Positions 35,078-43,978 of a stretch of 64,000 nt of DNA are shown here, piece by piece (position 1 is the first letter of the stretch; the number at the start of each line of letters is the position of its first letter). A program made the position numbers and the translations under genes. The notes beneath the pieces are model-generated. The model searched no databases and was not told where the DNA came from. It worked only from the letters and a program-made list of their open reading frames with translations. The DNA lies in IMG/VR virus record IMGVR_UViG_3300010883_000015, positions 1 through 64,000 of that record; one strand, given 5' to 3'. The DNA comes from a virus.

Positions 35078-36766
35078 ATGGCAAATTTAACAGACTTAAA
35101 AGAATTATTATTTAATAGAATAAAATCAATATCCTCAATAAATTCATATTGGGCTACATTAATTAATTCTGATCCATATTTAAAAGAATCTTTTACTACA
35201 ATAGATTTGGTTTTTGGAAATGGAAAAAAAGTTAGCTTTTCTACAAATAATTTGGAGTGTAGTGATGATAATGATAATAAATACATATATGAGCCTTTTT
35301 TGCAAGAAGAGATTACTATTTCTTCTTCCTACAAATTTGGCGGAGGACAAGCCAGCCAAAGAGTCCTATCGTTATCAATCGATGGGAGGAAGGTGGATGC
35401 TTTAAGCATAATTTTAAACGGAGATTTCTTATCGGGAATAGGCGAAATTTGCATACAGAATAATAATGGAGATTTTGAAAGCAGGTATGTGATTTTAAGA
35501 GGAGAAATGAGGGGGTCAATTAATTTTGGAGTAAAAGATGAATTGATTCAATTGGAAGTAGGTGATCCTGATTTAAGAATAAACAAAACAATACCAGAAT
35601 TTTTAATTACGAAAGAAGACTTTTATGCTTTACCTGATAATAATACAGGATTAAGATTTCCTGTTGTTTTTGACAATTGCTACGCAGGAGTATCAACAAT
35701 AAGAACATCCGAATATGAATGGGGGCCTACATTTATTATTGCGTATGGACATGATATTACCGTAATTGAGGTGTATTTAAATGGGATTCTTGTTCCCAAT
35801 AATGACCAAGCAAGAGGTTGGGAAATATTATATGAGATTACAGATTCAGGGATTCCCTATACAGCTATTGATTTTGTTTTTGCAAACGGGCAAATAATAA
35901 CTCAAAATATGTCCAACGGACTTCCATTTTCAACATCAGTTGATATACCACCTTGGGATAATTCTGATTCTGTATATGTAAGAACAGAGTCTAAAAGTGG
36001 AAAAAACAGATCCATAATAGACTTAATAAGGAATTTATTAAGAAATAACATAGTTTATGGGGCCAACCTAATTGATGAAAAATTATTTGGAAAATCCGAA
36101 GGAAAGGTTCCTTTTCTTTTTGGTCAAGTAATAATAAATGGATCATCTTCTAGTACTGTAACAACTGCACTAGAGTATGTAGAAAGCGCCATATGTCCTA
36201 GCTTTCCTATGATCTCTATGGTGTATAGCGGGAGTGGGATAGGTTGTGTTGTTACCGACAGAAGAAGCAATGTTTTCTTTGGGACATTCATTGTTGGTCA
36301 AGAATTAATATTTGATAGAATTACTGGGATTCAAGAAACCCCAAAAGAAGAAATATATAATTCTTTTACACTTAGATATGGATATAATTCTTTATCAGAT
36401 ACTTATGAAAAGAGTGTTACAAGAAATAAATCTAATTCTTATGTTTGTGAGATATCAGAAAACAGAACAGGTAAGCGAGATTACGATCAAATAGATAGCA
36501 TATTGATATTTGATGATTCGACTGCTAATTATGTAATTGAATGGCTGTCTGCTCACTTCTCTTTACCTTCATATTATATTGAATATTTAGCAATCCCTTC
36601 TTTGTTTTTTAAATTAAATTTAGGTGACAATATAAAAATAACTGACAATGAATTGGGGTTTATAGAAGAAGTTGGGACTATTGAAAAATTAGAGTATACA
36701 AAAGGAAGCCTAACAATAGGAATTCGATTTTGGATACTTTATACTAAATTAACAAATTCGCATTAA
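35078..36766 (+). CDS. Tail hub-like protein
   Basis: A 562-aa protein behind the distal tail protein. The N-terminal half is beta-rich (IDLVFGNGKKVSFSTNN, ITISSSYKFGGGQASQRVLSLSI). The C-terminal part (LNLGDNIKITDNELGFIEEVGTIEKLEYTKGSLTIGIRFWIL) looks like the tail tube/hub domain of siphovirus tip proteins. Assignment rests on position and pattern. Confidence 0.6.
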   Translation: MANLTDLKELLFNRIKSISSINSYWATLINSDPYLKESFTTIDLVFGNGKKVSFSTNNLECSDDNDNKYIYEPFLQEEITISSSYKFGGGQASQRVLSLSIDGRKVDALSIILNGDFLSGIGEICIQNNNGDFESRYVILRGEMRGSINFGVKDELIQLEVGDPDLRINKTIPEFLITKEDFYALPDNNTGLRFPVVFDNCYAGVSTIRTSEYEWGPTFIIAYGHDITVIEVYLNGILVPNNDQARGWEILYEITDSGIPYTAIDFVFANGQIITQNMSNGLPFSTSVDIPPWDNSDSVYVRTESKSGKNRSIIDLIRNLLRNNIVYGANLIDEKLFGKSEGKVPFLFGQVIINGSSSSTVTTALEYVESAICPSFPMISMVYSGSGIGCVVTDRRSNVFFGTFIVGQELIFDRITGIQETPKEEIYNSFTLRYGYNSLSDTYEKSVTRNKSNSYVCEISENRTGKRDYDQIDSILIFDDSTANYVIEWLSAHFSLPSYYIEYLAIPSLFFKLNLGDNIKITDNELGFIEEVGTIEKLEYTKGSLTIGIRFWILYTKLTNSH

Positions 36767-36778
36767 TAAGGAGAAGAA

Positions 36779-38371
36779 ATGAGTTCAGGTGGTAATTTAA
36801 CAATCGATAGGCCAACTGCAACCGCAGCAGTGTTAAATTCTTTTTGGGATATGGCAGTTGCAAATATAGCAACTATGATGCCTACCGCCTTGAGGTATAT
36901 TGATTCAAGGGCGTTTGATGATCTTACAATGGATGAAGATGATGTTGAGGCTATTTCTATATTACGACAAGGAGATATATTACAAGCAATAGCAAATAAA
37001 GCAAATCGTATGTTTTTTAATACACCGAGCCTGTCATGGGATCTTGATGATGATGGAATTGGAATAGTAGATCTTTATGATGATGCCTATGATTTAGGTG
37101 TAAATGTTTTACCTAATTTTTTCGATACAGAAGGATATGAGGTTAATGAAGAATTAAAATATTATGAAGCGAATCCTGATTGGAGTTCTGATTTCTGGGA
37201 TTTACAAAACAATATAAGTCAATTAAATAAATGGTTGATCGACGGTTCTCCTTATAGGGTAACCGTTTATGATGATAGTCTAGATCCAGAACAAGGATAC
37301 TTTAGGGATATGATCTATGGGAATAGATACAGAACAAATACTCAATACCAAAATGGATACTTATCCCAGGTAGGATCCGTTCCTTTAGATGGAACAATTG
37401 TTACAGGTTCTAATAATCAATCTTCTCAATATATGCAGTCTGCATTATATAAAGCTAGTAATAATGTCATGCAGACAACATTTTCCATGACAGGAAGTAA
37501 TAAACAAATAAACATGCCCACAATGAACATGTCTTTAAAAGAAAGACTTAATATTTCTGCTGAATTTAAAAGAAGCGGGCTTGGGGGGTGCAGAACTAAT
37601 GCGTGTGCTTTATCCAAGCCTATATCTGACTGTATAAATGTTACTGACCCTAATGCCATAATAGATAATGCATATATGAAGTTATCAACTGGGGATTTAT
37701 TTCCGCTAAGATTTCTACCAAAAACTGCATTTGAGAATGCCATCTTGCAGAAGGCAAGAACAGAGAGGGGGTCTGATGTTAGTACTTCAACTGCAACACA
37801 AACTATTGCAACTATTACTTTTGATGTATCTGTTATTGGTAATCCAATAGTAACTAAAACAGATAAGAGAGTAAACAACACAACAGGAATAGGATGGTTT
37901 TCTAATGGGTTTTTAGGCTCAGAAACTTTTGATGGAACAGGAAGTAAAAAAGAATGGAATCCTGGTGATTCAAGAATTCTATCTAGGAATAATTTAGGAT
38001 ATAAAAATACAGATCTAAATGTAATAAAATATGATTATGGAAATGGATATAATGAATGGTTTTCAGATAAAGCATATAAATTAGGGGAATCAGAAAGATT
38101 TGAAGGTGGCTGGAAAGAAGGGAGGACACCTTCTATACCTAATAATAGCCTTGATTTATTATATGTGACTGAAAACTTATCCTCTCAATGTACGGGATCA
38201 AATGCAATATTTAAATTAAGTTCCTTGTATGAAACAGGAACGCTTCATGTTTATTGGAATGGAGTTAGACAGAGTGATATTCAGATAACCGAATTAAGTT
38301 CAACAACATTCGGCACTTCGTTTGTTCCATCTTCAATTGGTGTGCTAATTGTAGATTACATGCCTTTGTAG
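36779..38371 (+). CDS. Tail tip/appendage protein
   Basis: A 530-aa protein with AAGGAGAAGAA upstream of its start. No named domain recognised. It has an N-terminal helix-rich part and an acidic central part (DDDGIGIVDLYDDAYDLG), then beta-rich repeats of Asn/Thr/Ser-rich sequence toward the C-terminus, typical of tail appendages. Part of the tail tip operon. Confidence 0.55.
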   Translation: MSSGGNLTIDRPTATAAVLNSFWDMAVANIATMMPTALRYIDSRAFDDLTMDEDDVEAISILRQGDILQAIANKANRMFFNTPSLSWDLDDDGIGIVDLYDDAYDLGVNVLPNFFDTEGYEVNEELKYYEANPDWSSDFWDLQNNISQLNKWLIDGSPYRVTVYDDSLDPEQGYFRDMIYGNRYRTNTQYQNGYLSQVGSVPLDGTIVTGSNNQSSQYMQSALYKASNNVMQTTFSMTGSNKQINMPTMNMSLKERLNISAEFKRSGLGGCRTNACALSKPISDCINVTDPNAIIDNAYMKLSTGDLFPLRFLPKTAFENAILQKARTERGSDVSTSTATQTIATITFDVSVIGNPIVTKTDKRVNNTTGIGWFSNGFLGSETFDGTGSKKEWNPGDSRILSRNNLGYKNTDLNVIKYDYGNGYNEWFSDKAYKLGESERFEGGWKEGRTPSIPNNSLDLLYVTENLSSQCTGSNAIFKLSSLYETGTLHVYWNGVRQSDIQITELSSTTFGTSFVPSSIGVLIVDYMPL

Positions 38372-38412
38372 GTATGTGTTTTAAATTAATATTCTAATAA
38401 GGAAAAAATAAC

Positions 38413-39132
38413 ATGGCTGATAATATTCAAATTAAAACGGGTCAGATAACTGATGATGCCGTTACCGCTGACAAAGTAAATCTTGCCGCTGGTGCATATG
38501 ACTTTAGTTCTGGTGGTGTTCTAAGTGTCACAACTCAAGCTGCAAGCACTAATTCTGTTCTTGCTGCATCTACCGCTTATGTAGATGCTGCTGTTGGTGC
38601 CGGATACAGTGCTGGTGTTGGTATTGCGATTGCTGGTGGAGTAATTACCGCTAAAGCTGCTATCAATGCTGGTATTACCTATGCTGGTAGTGCTGCTGGT
38701 GATGGTGCTCAAGTTGTTCTTGATGCAACTAAATCTCTTTCTGTTGACAGTAATGGTATTGCAGTTGAAGTACTTACCGCTGGTGGGATTGCCCATTCTG
38801 GTAGTGCTGGACTTTCTCTCCGTTTGGGTGGGATGATGCAGATCGCTTCTGGTGTTCTTGAGCTTAAAGATGATAAAGTAACTCTTGCTAAGATGAAATG
38901 GTCACCTAAGTATGAAGAGTTTACTGCTCAAACAGGAACTACTATTACAGTAGCCGGATCGATACCTGTTGGATATGAACTAACTACTGTAGTATACAAA
39001 AACGGATTGAGACTTTCTTATGATGCAGATCCAAGTACTAATAATGAATATAAAGCATTAGGAACTACTATTACATTTGGTGCCGTTTGTGATACCGCTG
39101 ATCTTATCCAAATTCAATACGTTAAGGAATAG
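38413..39132 (+). CDS. Tail fibre-like protein
   Basis: A 239-aa protein rich in Ala/Gly/Ser/Thr. The AASTAYVDAAVGAG segment (about 50-65) is a recurring element of phage tail fibres, and the middle has a repeated G-rich pattern suitable for a trimeric fibre shaft. The C-terminal 80 residues (KWSPKYEEFTAQTGTTITV...) form a globular head. It is the last gene of the tail operon, followed by a strong terminator. Confidence 0.65.
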   Translation: MADNIQIKTGQITDDAVTADKVNLAAGAYDFSSGGVLSVTTQAASTNSVLAASTAYVDAAVGAGYSAGVGIAIAGGVITAKAAINAGITYAGSAAGDGAQVVLDATKSLSVDSNGIAVEVLTAGGIAHSGSAGLSLRLGGMMQIASGVLELKDDKVTLAKMKWSPKYEEFTAQTGTTITVAGSIPVGYELTTVVYKNGLRLSYDADPSTNNEYKALGTTITFGAVCDTADLIQIQYVKE

Positions 39133-39139
39133 TAAACCT

Positions 39140-39185
39140 GTTTAAATCTAAGGTTTAAATCTAAAGTTTAAATCTAAAGTTTAAA
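39140..39185. repeat. 13-bp tandem direct repeats (GTTTAAATCTAA[A/G])
   Basis: Three full copies of GTTTAAATCTAAA/G (39140-39152, 39153-39165, 39166-39178) plus a partial fourth (39179-39185), immediately before the terminator. The array lies in the transcription convergence zone between the tail operon and a minus-strand operon. It resembles an iteron-type binding site; function unknown. Confidence 0.75.
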
Positions 39186-39210
39186 GCCCCTTCATCTGGA
39201 GGGGCTTTTT
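39183..39210 (+). terminator. Rho-independent terminator of the tail operon
   Basis: AAAGCCCC...GGGGCTTT hairpin with a 10-nt central part whose outer bases also pair, followed by a T run. It ends the tail operon; the minus-strand gene stops directly beside it, so the site may act in both directions. Confidence 0.85.
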
Positions 39211-39212
39211 TC

Positions 39213-39872
39213 TTAAGATTGACCCATGTTCTTCATCATAGAATCATAGTTAAAATGTTGACCAAGACATTCTGAAATATTAACCATTTTATCTTCACAG
39301 AATCCAGTCACCTTTCCATTAAATGTATATACATATTTGGCAACCTTAATTCTTCCTTTAACAAAATCAATACCTTCCTGAGTGGGCCTCCACATTCCAT
39401 TTGTTCTTGTGTTTCTATCTGGGTCAATCTTTGTTTCTGCCAATCCCCAGTAAGCCAGAGCGGGATAATCTCTACTTGAAAATTTACATTCTTTATAATG
39501 TACCCAATCATTTCTATTTTCAAATTCCCTAACAAGAGAAATTAGGAATTTAGTACTATTGCTAGAAATATTACGCTTGTATTCTTTCGCTAATTGATCA
39601 CAAGTTGGACAGTATACACCTCCGTTCCTTCTATCTATTTGTACTTTATTTTTTAAACTTAAAGAAACATTATCTTCTATAAACAAAATCGCTTTAGGAT
39701 AAAAAGCTTTAAGGAAAGAATATATTTCTTCCTCTTTATTGCTTTTTAATTCTTGCAAGCAAAACATAAGTACCTTGCCTTTTGATATTTCATTTATTTC
39801 AAAATAAAGAGAAGCATTAGAAATGAATTTCTTTAAATAATTTAGTTTTTCAAGTTTTAATCTTGATGACAT
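39213..39872 (-). CDS. Phage hypothetical protein with CPTC motif
   Basis: A 219-aa protein. It resembles a widely distributed phage family: CPTCDQLAKEYKRNISS, YPALAYWGLAETKID, TNGMWRPTQEGIDFVKGRI, VTGFC near the C-terminus. CPTC may be half of a zinc site. Function unknown. It is the last gene of the minus-strand 39-41 kb operon. Confidence 0.7.
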   Translation of the reverse strand: MSSRLKLEKLNYLKKFISNASLYFEINEISKGKVLMFCLQELKSNKEEEIYSFLKAFYPKAILFIEDNVSLSLKNKVQIDRRNGGVYCPTCDQLAKEYKRNISSNSTKFLISLVREFENRNDWVHYKECKFSSRDYPALAYWGLAETKIDPDRNTRTNGMWRPTQEGIDFVKGRIKVAKYVYTFNGKVTGFCEDKMVNISECLGQHFNYDSMMKNMGQS

Positions 39873-39893
39873 TTAATCTCCTTTTGGCGTAAG

Positions 39894-40289
39894 TTATAAT
39901 TCAATTCTAATTTCTTCATAGTCTGAAATTTTACCCATTTTTTCAGCGGTATCATTTAATACAACCCCATTATTCCAACATTCAAAAGTAAGGTCGAAAG
40001 TAACGGATAAAGGGTTTAATCTTTCAAATTGAACTAATATTTTACATCTTTTATGTTTTTCATTTGTTTCAATATCAAAATGATCAAACGCCAATTGAAC
40101 TAATGCAAATTCTTGGTTTTCGTCTAATTTGTTAATAAATGTATCATCTAAAACTGAATAATAGTCTTTTTCTAAAGAGATATTGTTAGCATTTATTATT
40201 AATTCATTAGGCAATGCAATAAAAAGCTTCTTTCCATTTTTAGTAAAAAAAGAATTGAATAGATTATTATCTGACATAATTATTACCAA
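39894..40289 (-). CDS. Hypothetical protein
   Basis: A 131-aa protein, one of three small neighbouring genes. It overlaps the gene at 40267-40569 by 23 bases. No recognised domain; beta-strand-like pattern near the C-terminus (KCKRILVQFERL-type). Part of the minus-strand operon. Confidence 0.6.
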   Translation of the reverse strand: MVIIMSDNNLFNSFFTKNGKKLFIALPNELIINANNISLEKDYYSVLDDTFINKLDENQEFALVQLAFDHFDIETNEKHKRCKILVQFERLNPLSVTFDLTFECWNNGVVLNDTAEKMGKISDYEEIRIEL

Positions 40290-40569
40290 TAGATTCTACT
40301 GATGTAATCTCAATCAAATCAGTAGAGATCGTAACTTTAACATCTAATTCTTTTAGTAAATATAATATACACCAGTCTGGGCATAACCTTAATTTCTCAT
40401 TTGAGATTGAACAATAAGCACTAAGATTTGAAGGGTTTATTTGTAATAACCTAGCTAAATCTTTTGAGTTTTTAGTTGGATTCCTTAAGATCCAAAGATC
40501 TCTTAATTTTGTAAATATGTCATTTCTAGGTAATTTTATTTTTTTATCACATTCTGATATAGTCATCAT
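40267..40569 (-). CDS. Putative HTH regulator
   Basis: A 100-aa protein with KDLARLLQINPSNLSAYCS near residues 37-55, which reads as a helix-turn-helix (Cro/repressor type). It overlaps the downstream gene. It could control this minus-strand operon or the nearby dyad element (41112-41176); the link is inference. Confidence 0.55.
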   Translation of the reverse strand: MMTISECDKKIKLPRNDIFTKLRDLWILRNPTKNSKDLARLLQINPSNLSAYCSISNEKLRLCPDWCILYLLKELDVKVTISTDLIEITSVESIGNNYVR

Positions 40570-40582
40570 GTCTCCTTGTTGA

Positions 40583-40909
40583 TTACAATTTTATTTCTAT
40601 GGGGCTATCGGGTTTATTAATTAGACAACTTATATCTATTTGCATCTCGTCATCATTCTCAATTGATTTTTCCATATGAGTGTCAGTTCTAATAACTTTT
40701 TGACCGCTAAACATATTTTTAAAGTCTTTTTCTGATACCCAAAAAGAAATGGTGAACTTTATTGGTTTTCCAAATGTATAAGAAAAACCTCTATTTACAT
40801 TTAGATTAAAAGTAAATAATATAGATTGTTTGGATAAGTTTAAAGCGAATTCAAGAATTCGATTTTGTAGTTTTAATTTTGTATCAATAGTAGATATTTT
40901 TACATCCAT
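40583..40909 (-). CDS. Hypothetical protein
   Basis: A 108-aa protein, first of the minus-strand operon at 39.2-40.9 kb. The sequence alternates beta-strand-like stretches (ILFTFNLNVNRGFSYTFGKPIKFTISFWV). It shares general style with the 131-aa neighbour; both may be related small structural proteins. No function assigned. Confidence 0.55.
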   Translation of the reverse strand: MDVKISTIDTKLKLQNRILEFALNLSKQSILFTFNLNVNRGFSYTFGKPIKFTISFWVSEKDFKNMFSGQKVIRTDTHMEKSIENDDEMQIDISCLINKPDSPIEIKL

Positions 40910-41111
40910 AGGGCACCTCTGTCTTAATAATTAATTCTATACAATGGAACATTCCAATTTGTGTATATGTATATATAGCACATACAGAAGACAATTCAAT
41001 AAATTGTATGTTCTGTTGACATAGAATTAACAAGAAGGATTATATGTAAAGCTATTACTAATAGTAAACAACTATAATTACATCATTTATGTTAAATAAA
41101 ATGAAAAATAG

Positions 41112-41176
41112 CTTGTTGATACATGTATTAATATAATATAATTATAATTGAATTAATATTACATGTATCATGTTCA
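41112..41176. promoter_or_regulatory. Dyad promoter-like element, copy B
   Basis: Starts CTTGTTGATACATG; 11-bp perfect arms TGATACATGTA (41117-41127) and TACATGTATCA (41160-41170), ending ATGTTCA. This is the second copy of the element seen at 15201 and 61873. The genes on both sides are minus strand. The 293-nt gene-free stretch 40910-41202 otherwise holds only AT-rich sequence. Confidence 0.6.
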
Positions 41177-41202
41177 ATGTTCATTATTAACAACAAGGAT
41201 TA

Positions 41203-42549
41203 CTATTCTTGTACAATTGGAGCATATGAATAATAAGGGTGACTTGTTGGGAGCCTTACCCACGTAGCATATTTGTGAGCCAGATAACCTTCAATTAATT
41301 GGCGGTTTTCTTCGTTACATTCACCATTTACCAATATAACTTCGGCAATATCACCTTTAAAGAATTGTGAAGAGCCATTTTTACCCATAAGTAGCTCATT
41401 CGCATTATCAGCACCTGCTCCCATATATTTATGATTTATTTTGCTACCATCTAAAAATAATCCACCTGTTCCTGCGCTTAATTTATCAGTTATGGCTTCT
41501 GACATTTGATAAGTATTTGTAACGCCTGTAAAGCTTGCTGCATGCGAATTAGAATCACCCGTCATTGAAAGTCCGACAGTTGATACATATCCTAATGAAT
41601 AAGTTAGATCTTTCACTAATAATGGATTGTTCCCAACTGCCGGATCAGTAGGGCTATTAATTATAAATATACTATATCCATTTGTAATTAAATCTAAGGT
41701 CGCAGAGTCTGCTGCACTTAGAAAATCATTAGTTCCATCAAATTTAATAATAGAATAATTGTTTAAAGCATTTTTATATTCAACAGGTTCATTTCCTACT
41801 CCAGCAGCAGACATGGTATTACTATTTGCACTAGAGTCTGACCAAGCTGTAACTGTTGATCCAGTGACGGTGACTCCAAGATCTGCTTTATACCATGAAG
41901 CAATTGTTACTCCTGTAATATTGTTTGGATTCCATAAAGAAGGAGACGTTCCTGTTTGTGTATATTGAGAAACAGTAAATGTATCTAAATATACAGTTCC
42001 ATTTTTTACTTGAATCCCTGGAACTCCCCCTGTTAGTTTAGAATCATTAATATCGCCAACATTAGCAACAATAGTTGAGTCTAATAGCAATTGAAGAGTA
42101 ACTTGGTCTTTACCATAACACCTAAATTCCATTGTATGCTTTGCGCCCCTAGATATAGAGGTGTTTGGCATTGTAGCGTCTACTAGAATAGTTTCTTTAT
42201 TTCTAACTCTTCGACATATCTGTACTTTCCTTTGCTCTACATTTAATTTTGCAATATAACATGAGTAAGCACTTTGAGGGTCGCCTTGAAAATTAGTAGA
42301 TCTTGCTATAAGCCCTAATGTTCCACCCATAAATGGATGAGTTTCATTATAATTAGGCCAAGCATAATCAGTATATACCGAGTAGCTAGTTGCAGACATT
42401 GTTGTTGTTGTTCCAACAACTGTTAATAAATAATCTTCTGTTTGGGTGGTTAAGCCTGAACTTGCAACTAGGCATCTTCCGCTTAGAACACCTGTTGGGT
42501 CATTTATTGCTCCCCATCCTGACGTTCCTTTCCAATTACTTTTACTCAT
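41203..42549 (-). CDS. LamG/concanavalin-like surface protein
   Basis: A 448-aa protein. The start at 42549 has GAGGATATC upstream; an in-frame ATG 30 nt earlier lacks a site. The C-terminal half has the typical LamG/jelly-roll pattern (SIIKFDGTNDFLS, IAEVILVNGECNEENRQLIEGYLAHKY). The N-terminal half has a second similar segment (ISRGAKHTMEFRCYGK ... VYLDTFTVSQY). It is probably a carbohydrate-binding appendage or fibre protein. The gene is coupled (ATGA) to a 27-aa Cys-rich peptide. Confidence 0.7.
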   Translation of the reverse strand: MSKSNWKGTSGWGAINDPTGVLSGRCLVASSGLTTQTEDYLLTVVGTTTTMSATSYSVYTDYAWPNYNETHPFMGGTLGLIARSTNFQGDPQSAYSCYIAKLNVEQRKVQICRRVRNKETILVDATMPNTSISRGAKHTMEFRCYGKDQVTLQLLLDSTIVANVGDINDSKLTGGVPGIQVKNGTVYLDTFTVSQYTQTGTSPSLWNPNNITGVTIASWYKADLGVTVTGSTVTAWSDSSANSNTMSAAGVGNEPVEYKNALNNYSIIKFDGTNDFLSAADSATLDLITNGYSIFIINSPTDPAVGNNPLLVKDLTYSLGYVSTVGLSMTGDSNSHAASFTGVTNTYQMSEAITDKLSAGTGGLFLDGSKINHKYMGAGADNANELLMGKNGSSQFFKGDIAEVILVNGECNEENRQLIEGYLAHKYATWVRLPTSHPYYSYAPIVQE

Positions 42550-42629
42550 GATATCCTCACATAATTTACCCCATGACAATCACAAGGCTCGCATCCACAG
42601 ACTAGGCACTCATATCTAAAAAATAGCAT
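42546..42629 (-). CDS. 27-aa cysteine-rich peptide, coupled
   Basis: A minus-strand frame of 27 codons ending in an ATGA overlap with the LamG-like gene. The peptide contains ECLVCGCEPCDCHG, five Cys in eleven residues (C-x2-C-x-C-x2-C-x-C), which could bind metal. The ribosome site AAAAGG is only 1 nt from the ATG, so initiation is doubtful; the coupling argues for translation. Confidence 0.4.
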   Translation of the reverse strand: MLFFRYECLVCGCEPCDCHGVNYVRIS

Positions 42630-42634
42630 ACCTT

Positions 42635-42976
42635 TTATTTCTTAATCTGAGAAATTCTATCTCTTAAACTTTTAGGTATCTTTGCTTTTTCAAGATTAGA
42701 TCTTTCTTGTTTTCTAGCCTTCCTGTCTTCTGGGGACTTTTTGGAGAAGGAAACTGCTATCTTAATTGCAGTAGCAAAAATTAACCCATCTATTGCTTCA
42801 ATAGCTGCGCCCATAGGGTTTTTGACTATTGCATTAAAATCAATAAGTTCATCTAATAAAGATGACAATTGATCTATTACCTCTTCTTCTGGTATTCCTT
42901 TTTCTAACAAAAGGTCTGCCATATCCAATATTTCTTTCCAAGGTAATTTACTTAAATTTAAAGCAATTTTAGCCAT
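42635..42976 (-). CDS. Hypothetical protein
   Basis: A 113-aa helical protein with a hydrophobic patch in the middle (AIEAIDGLIFATAIKIAVSF) and a Lys/Arg/Glu-rich C-terminus. No known family. It stands between the LamG-like gene and another small gene on the minus strand. Confidence 0.55.
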   Translation of the reverse strand: MAKIALNLSKLPWKEILDMADLLLEKGIPEEEVIDQLSSLLDELIDFNAIVKNPMGAAIEAIDGLIFATAIKIAVSFSKKSPEDRKARKQERSNLEKAKIPKSLRDRISQIKK

Positions 42977-42992
42977 GATATCTCCACGTAGT

Positions 42993-43310
42993 TTATTTTT
43001 TTATTGATTTTCTTTTCTTATCTAATTCTTTGTTGATTGATTTATCAGTTTCACTCTGTATCATTTCTTTTAAATTATCTATAGGCTCTACTATTGATCT
43101 TGTTATATATAAAACATTTCTTTTCCGAACATGCACTTCATTCATATCGAATTTAGGAAATCTATTATCGGACATTGTGGTTACGTTTATTAAAACAAAA
43201 GCATCCTCCAATAAGGCAGATGTTTTTACTTCATCACATACACATGGTAACCAAAATTCAGGTGTTGAAAATTCTGCATATACAATATATTTCTTTACTT
43301 CATCACTCAT
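42993..43310 (-). CDS. Hypothetical protein
   Basis: A 105-aa protein, first of the minus-strand group ending at 41.2 kb. No recognised domain. It is divergent from the plus-strand gene at 43387; the 76-nt intergenic region must hold promoters for both directions. Confidence 0.55.
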   Translation of the reverse strand: MSDEVKKYIVYAEFSTPEFWLPCVCDEVKTSALLEDAFVLINVTTMSDNRFPKFDMNEVHVRKRNVLYITRSIVEPIDNLKEMIQSETDKSINKELDKKRKSIKK

Positions 43311-43386
43311 AAATCCCTTGTTATTTTACATATATTTATATAGAGTTAGTGCTACTATAACATATATATCAATTTGGAGTATAAAA

Positions 43387-43971
43387 ATGACACCTAAAAT
43401 ATTAGAGATAATAAAAAATAAAGGATACAAAATATTTCTAAATGGTTCCTATAATATAAATATTATAGGCGTTAGGGGCGATTCTTTAATATCAAATTCA
43501 TTTGATGATTCATTGTTTCTTGTTTTTAAGGATAGCGAAGGGCTTTGGGTCGAATTAAAATTTAAAATAACAACTGACCCCGGAAAATATTGGTTGCAAA
43601 ATCCTTCTCGTATTGAAGGTACGGCAATTCTTGTTGAAGGTCAATATAGTGGTGCTTATCGAATAGATAAACATCGTGGAAGTTATGATGCACTATGTCA
43701 GCGTGGTGCTCAAGTACGAATATATAGAGATAATAATAAAAATATAATATTAGACAAAGAAATTGAAGATATTAATTCTGGTTATTTTGGTATAAATATT
43801 CATAAAGCTAGTGCAACAAGAACAAGTACACAAGTAGATAAATGGTCAGCAGGATGCCAAGTTTTCGCTAATCCAGATGATTTTGAACTTTTTATGAGTA
43901 TTTGCAGAATATCTTCAAGTAAATACGGGAATTCATTTACTTATACATTAATTACCGAAAGCGATTTATAG
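43387..43971 (+). CDS. Putative cell-wall enzyme with YkuD-like SAGC motif
   Basis: A 194-aa protein; TTTGGAG precedes the start, whereas an in-frame ATG at 43030 lies in the antisense of neighbouring genes. Near residues 135-165 it has GINIHKASATRTSTQVDKWSAGCQVF: a His followed by SxGC. This resembles the H-x(n)-S-x-G-C catalytic motif of L,D-transpeptidases/YkuD-like enzymes acting on peptidoglycan. It could be the phage lysin or a virion cell-wall enzyme. Fold not certain. Confidence 0.5.
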   Translation: MTPKILEIIKNKGYKIFLNGSYNINIIGVRGDSLISNSFDDSLFLVFKDSEGLWVELKFKITTDPGKYWLQNPSRIEGTAILVEGQYSGAYRIDKHRGSYDALCQRGAQVRIYRDNNKNIILDKEIEDINSGYFGINIHKASATRTSTQVDKWSAGCQVFANPDDFELFMSICRISSSKYGNSFTYTLITESDL

Positions 43972-43978
43972 GATAGTC

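Noticed and set aside
39140-39185. CRISPR-like array
   Set aside because: Units are directly adjacent 13-mers without spacers; nothing in the window looks like a CRISPR array.
41016-41045. TTGACA-N18-TTATAT as a plus-strand promoter
   Set aside because: The boxes are good but the only genes on either side are minus strand and no reading frame follows on the plus strand, so it is not listed as a functional promoter.
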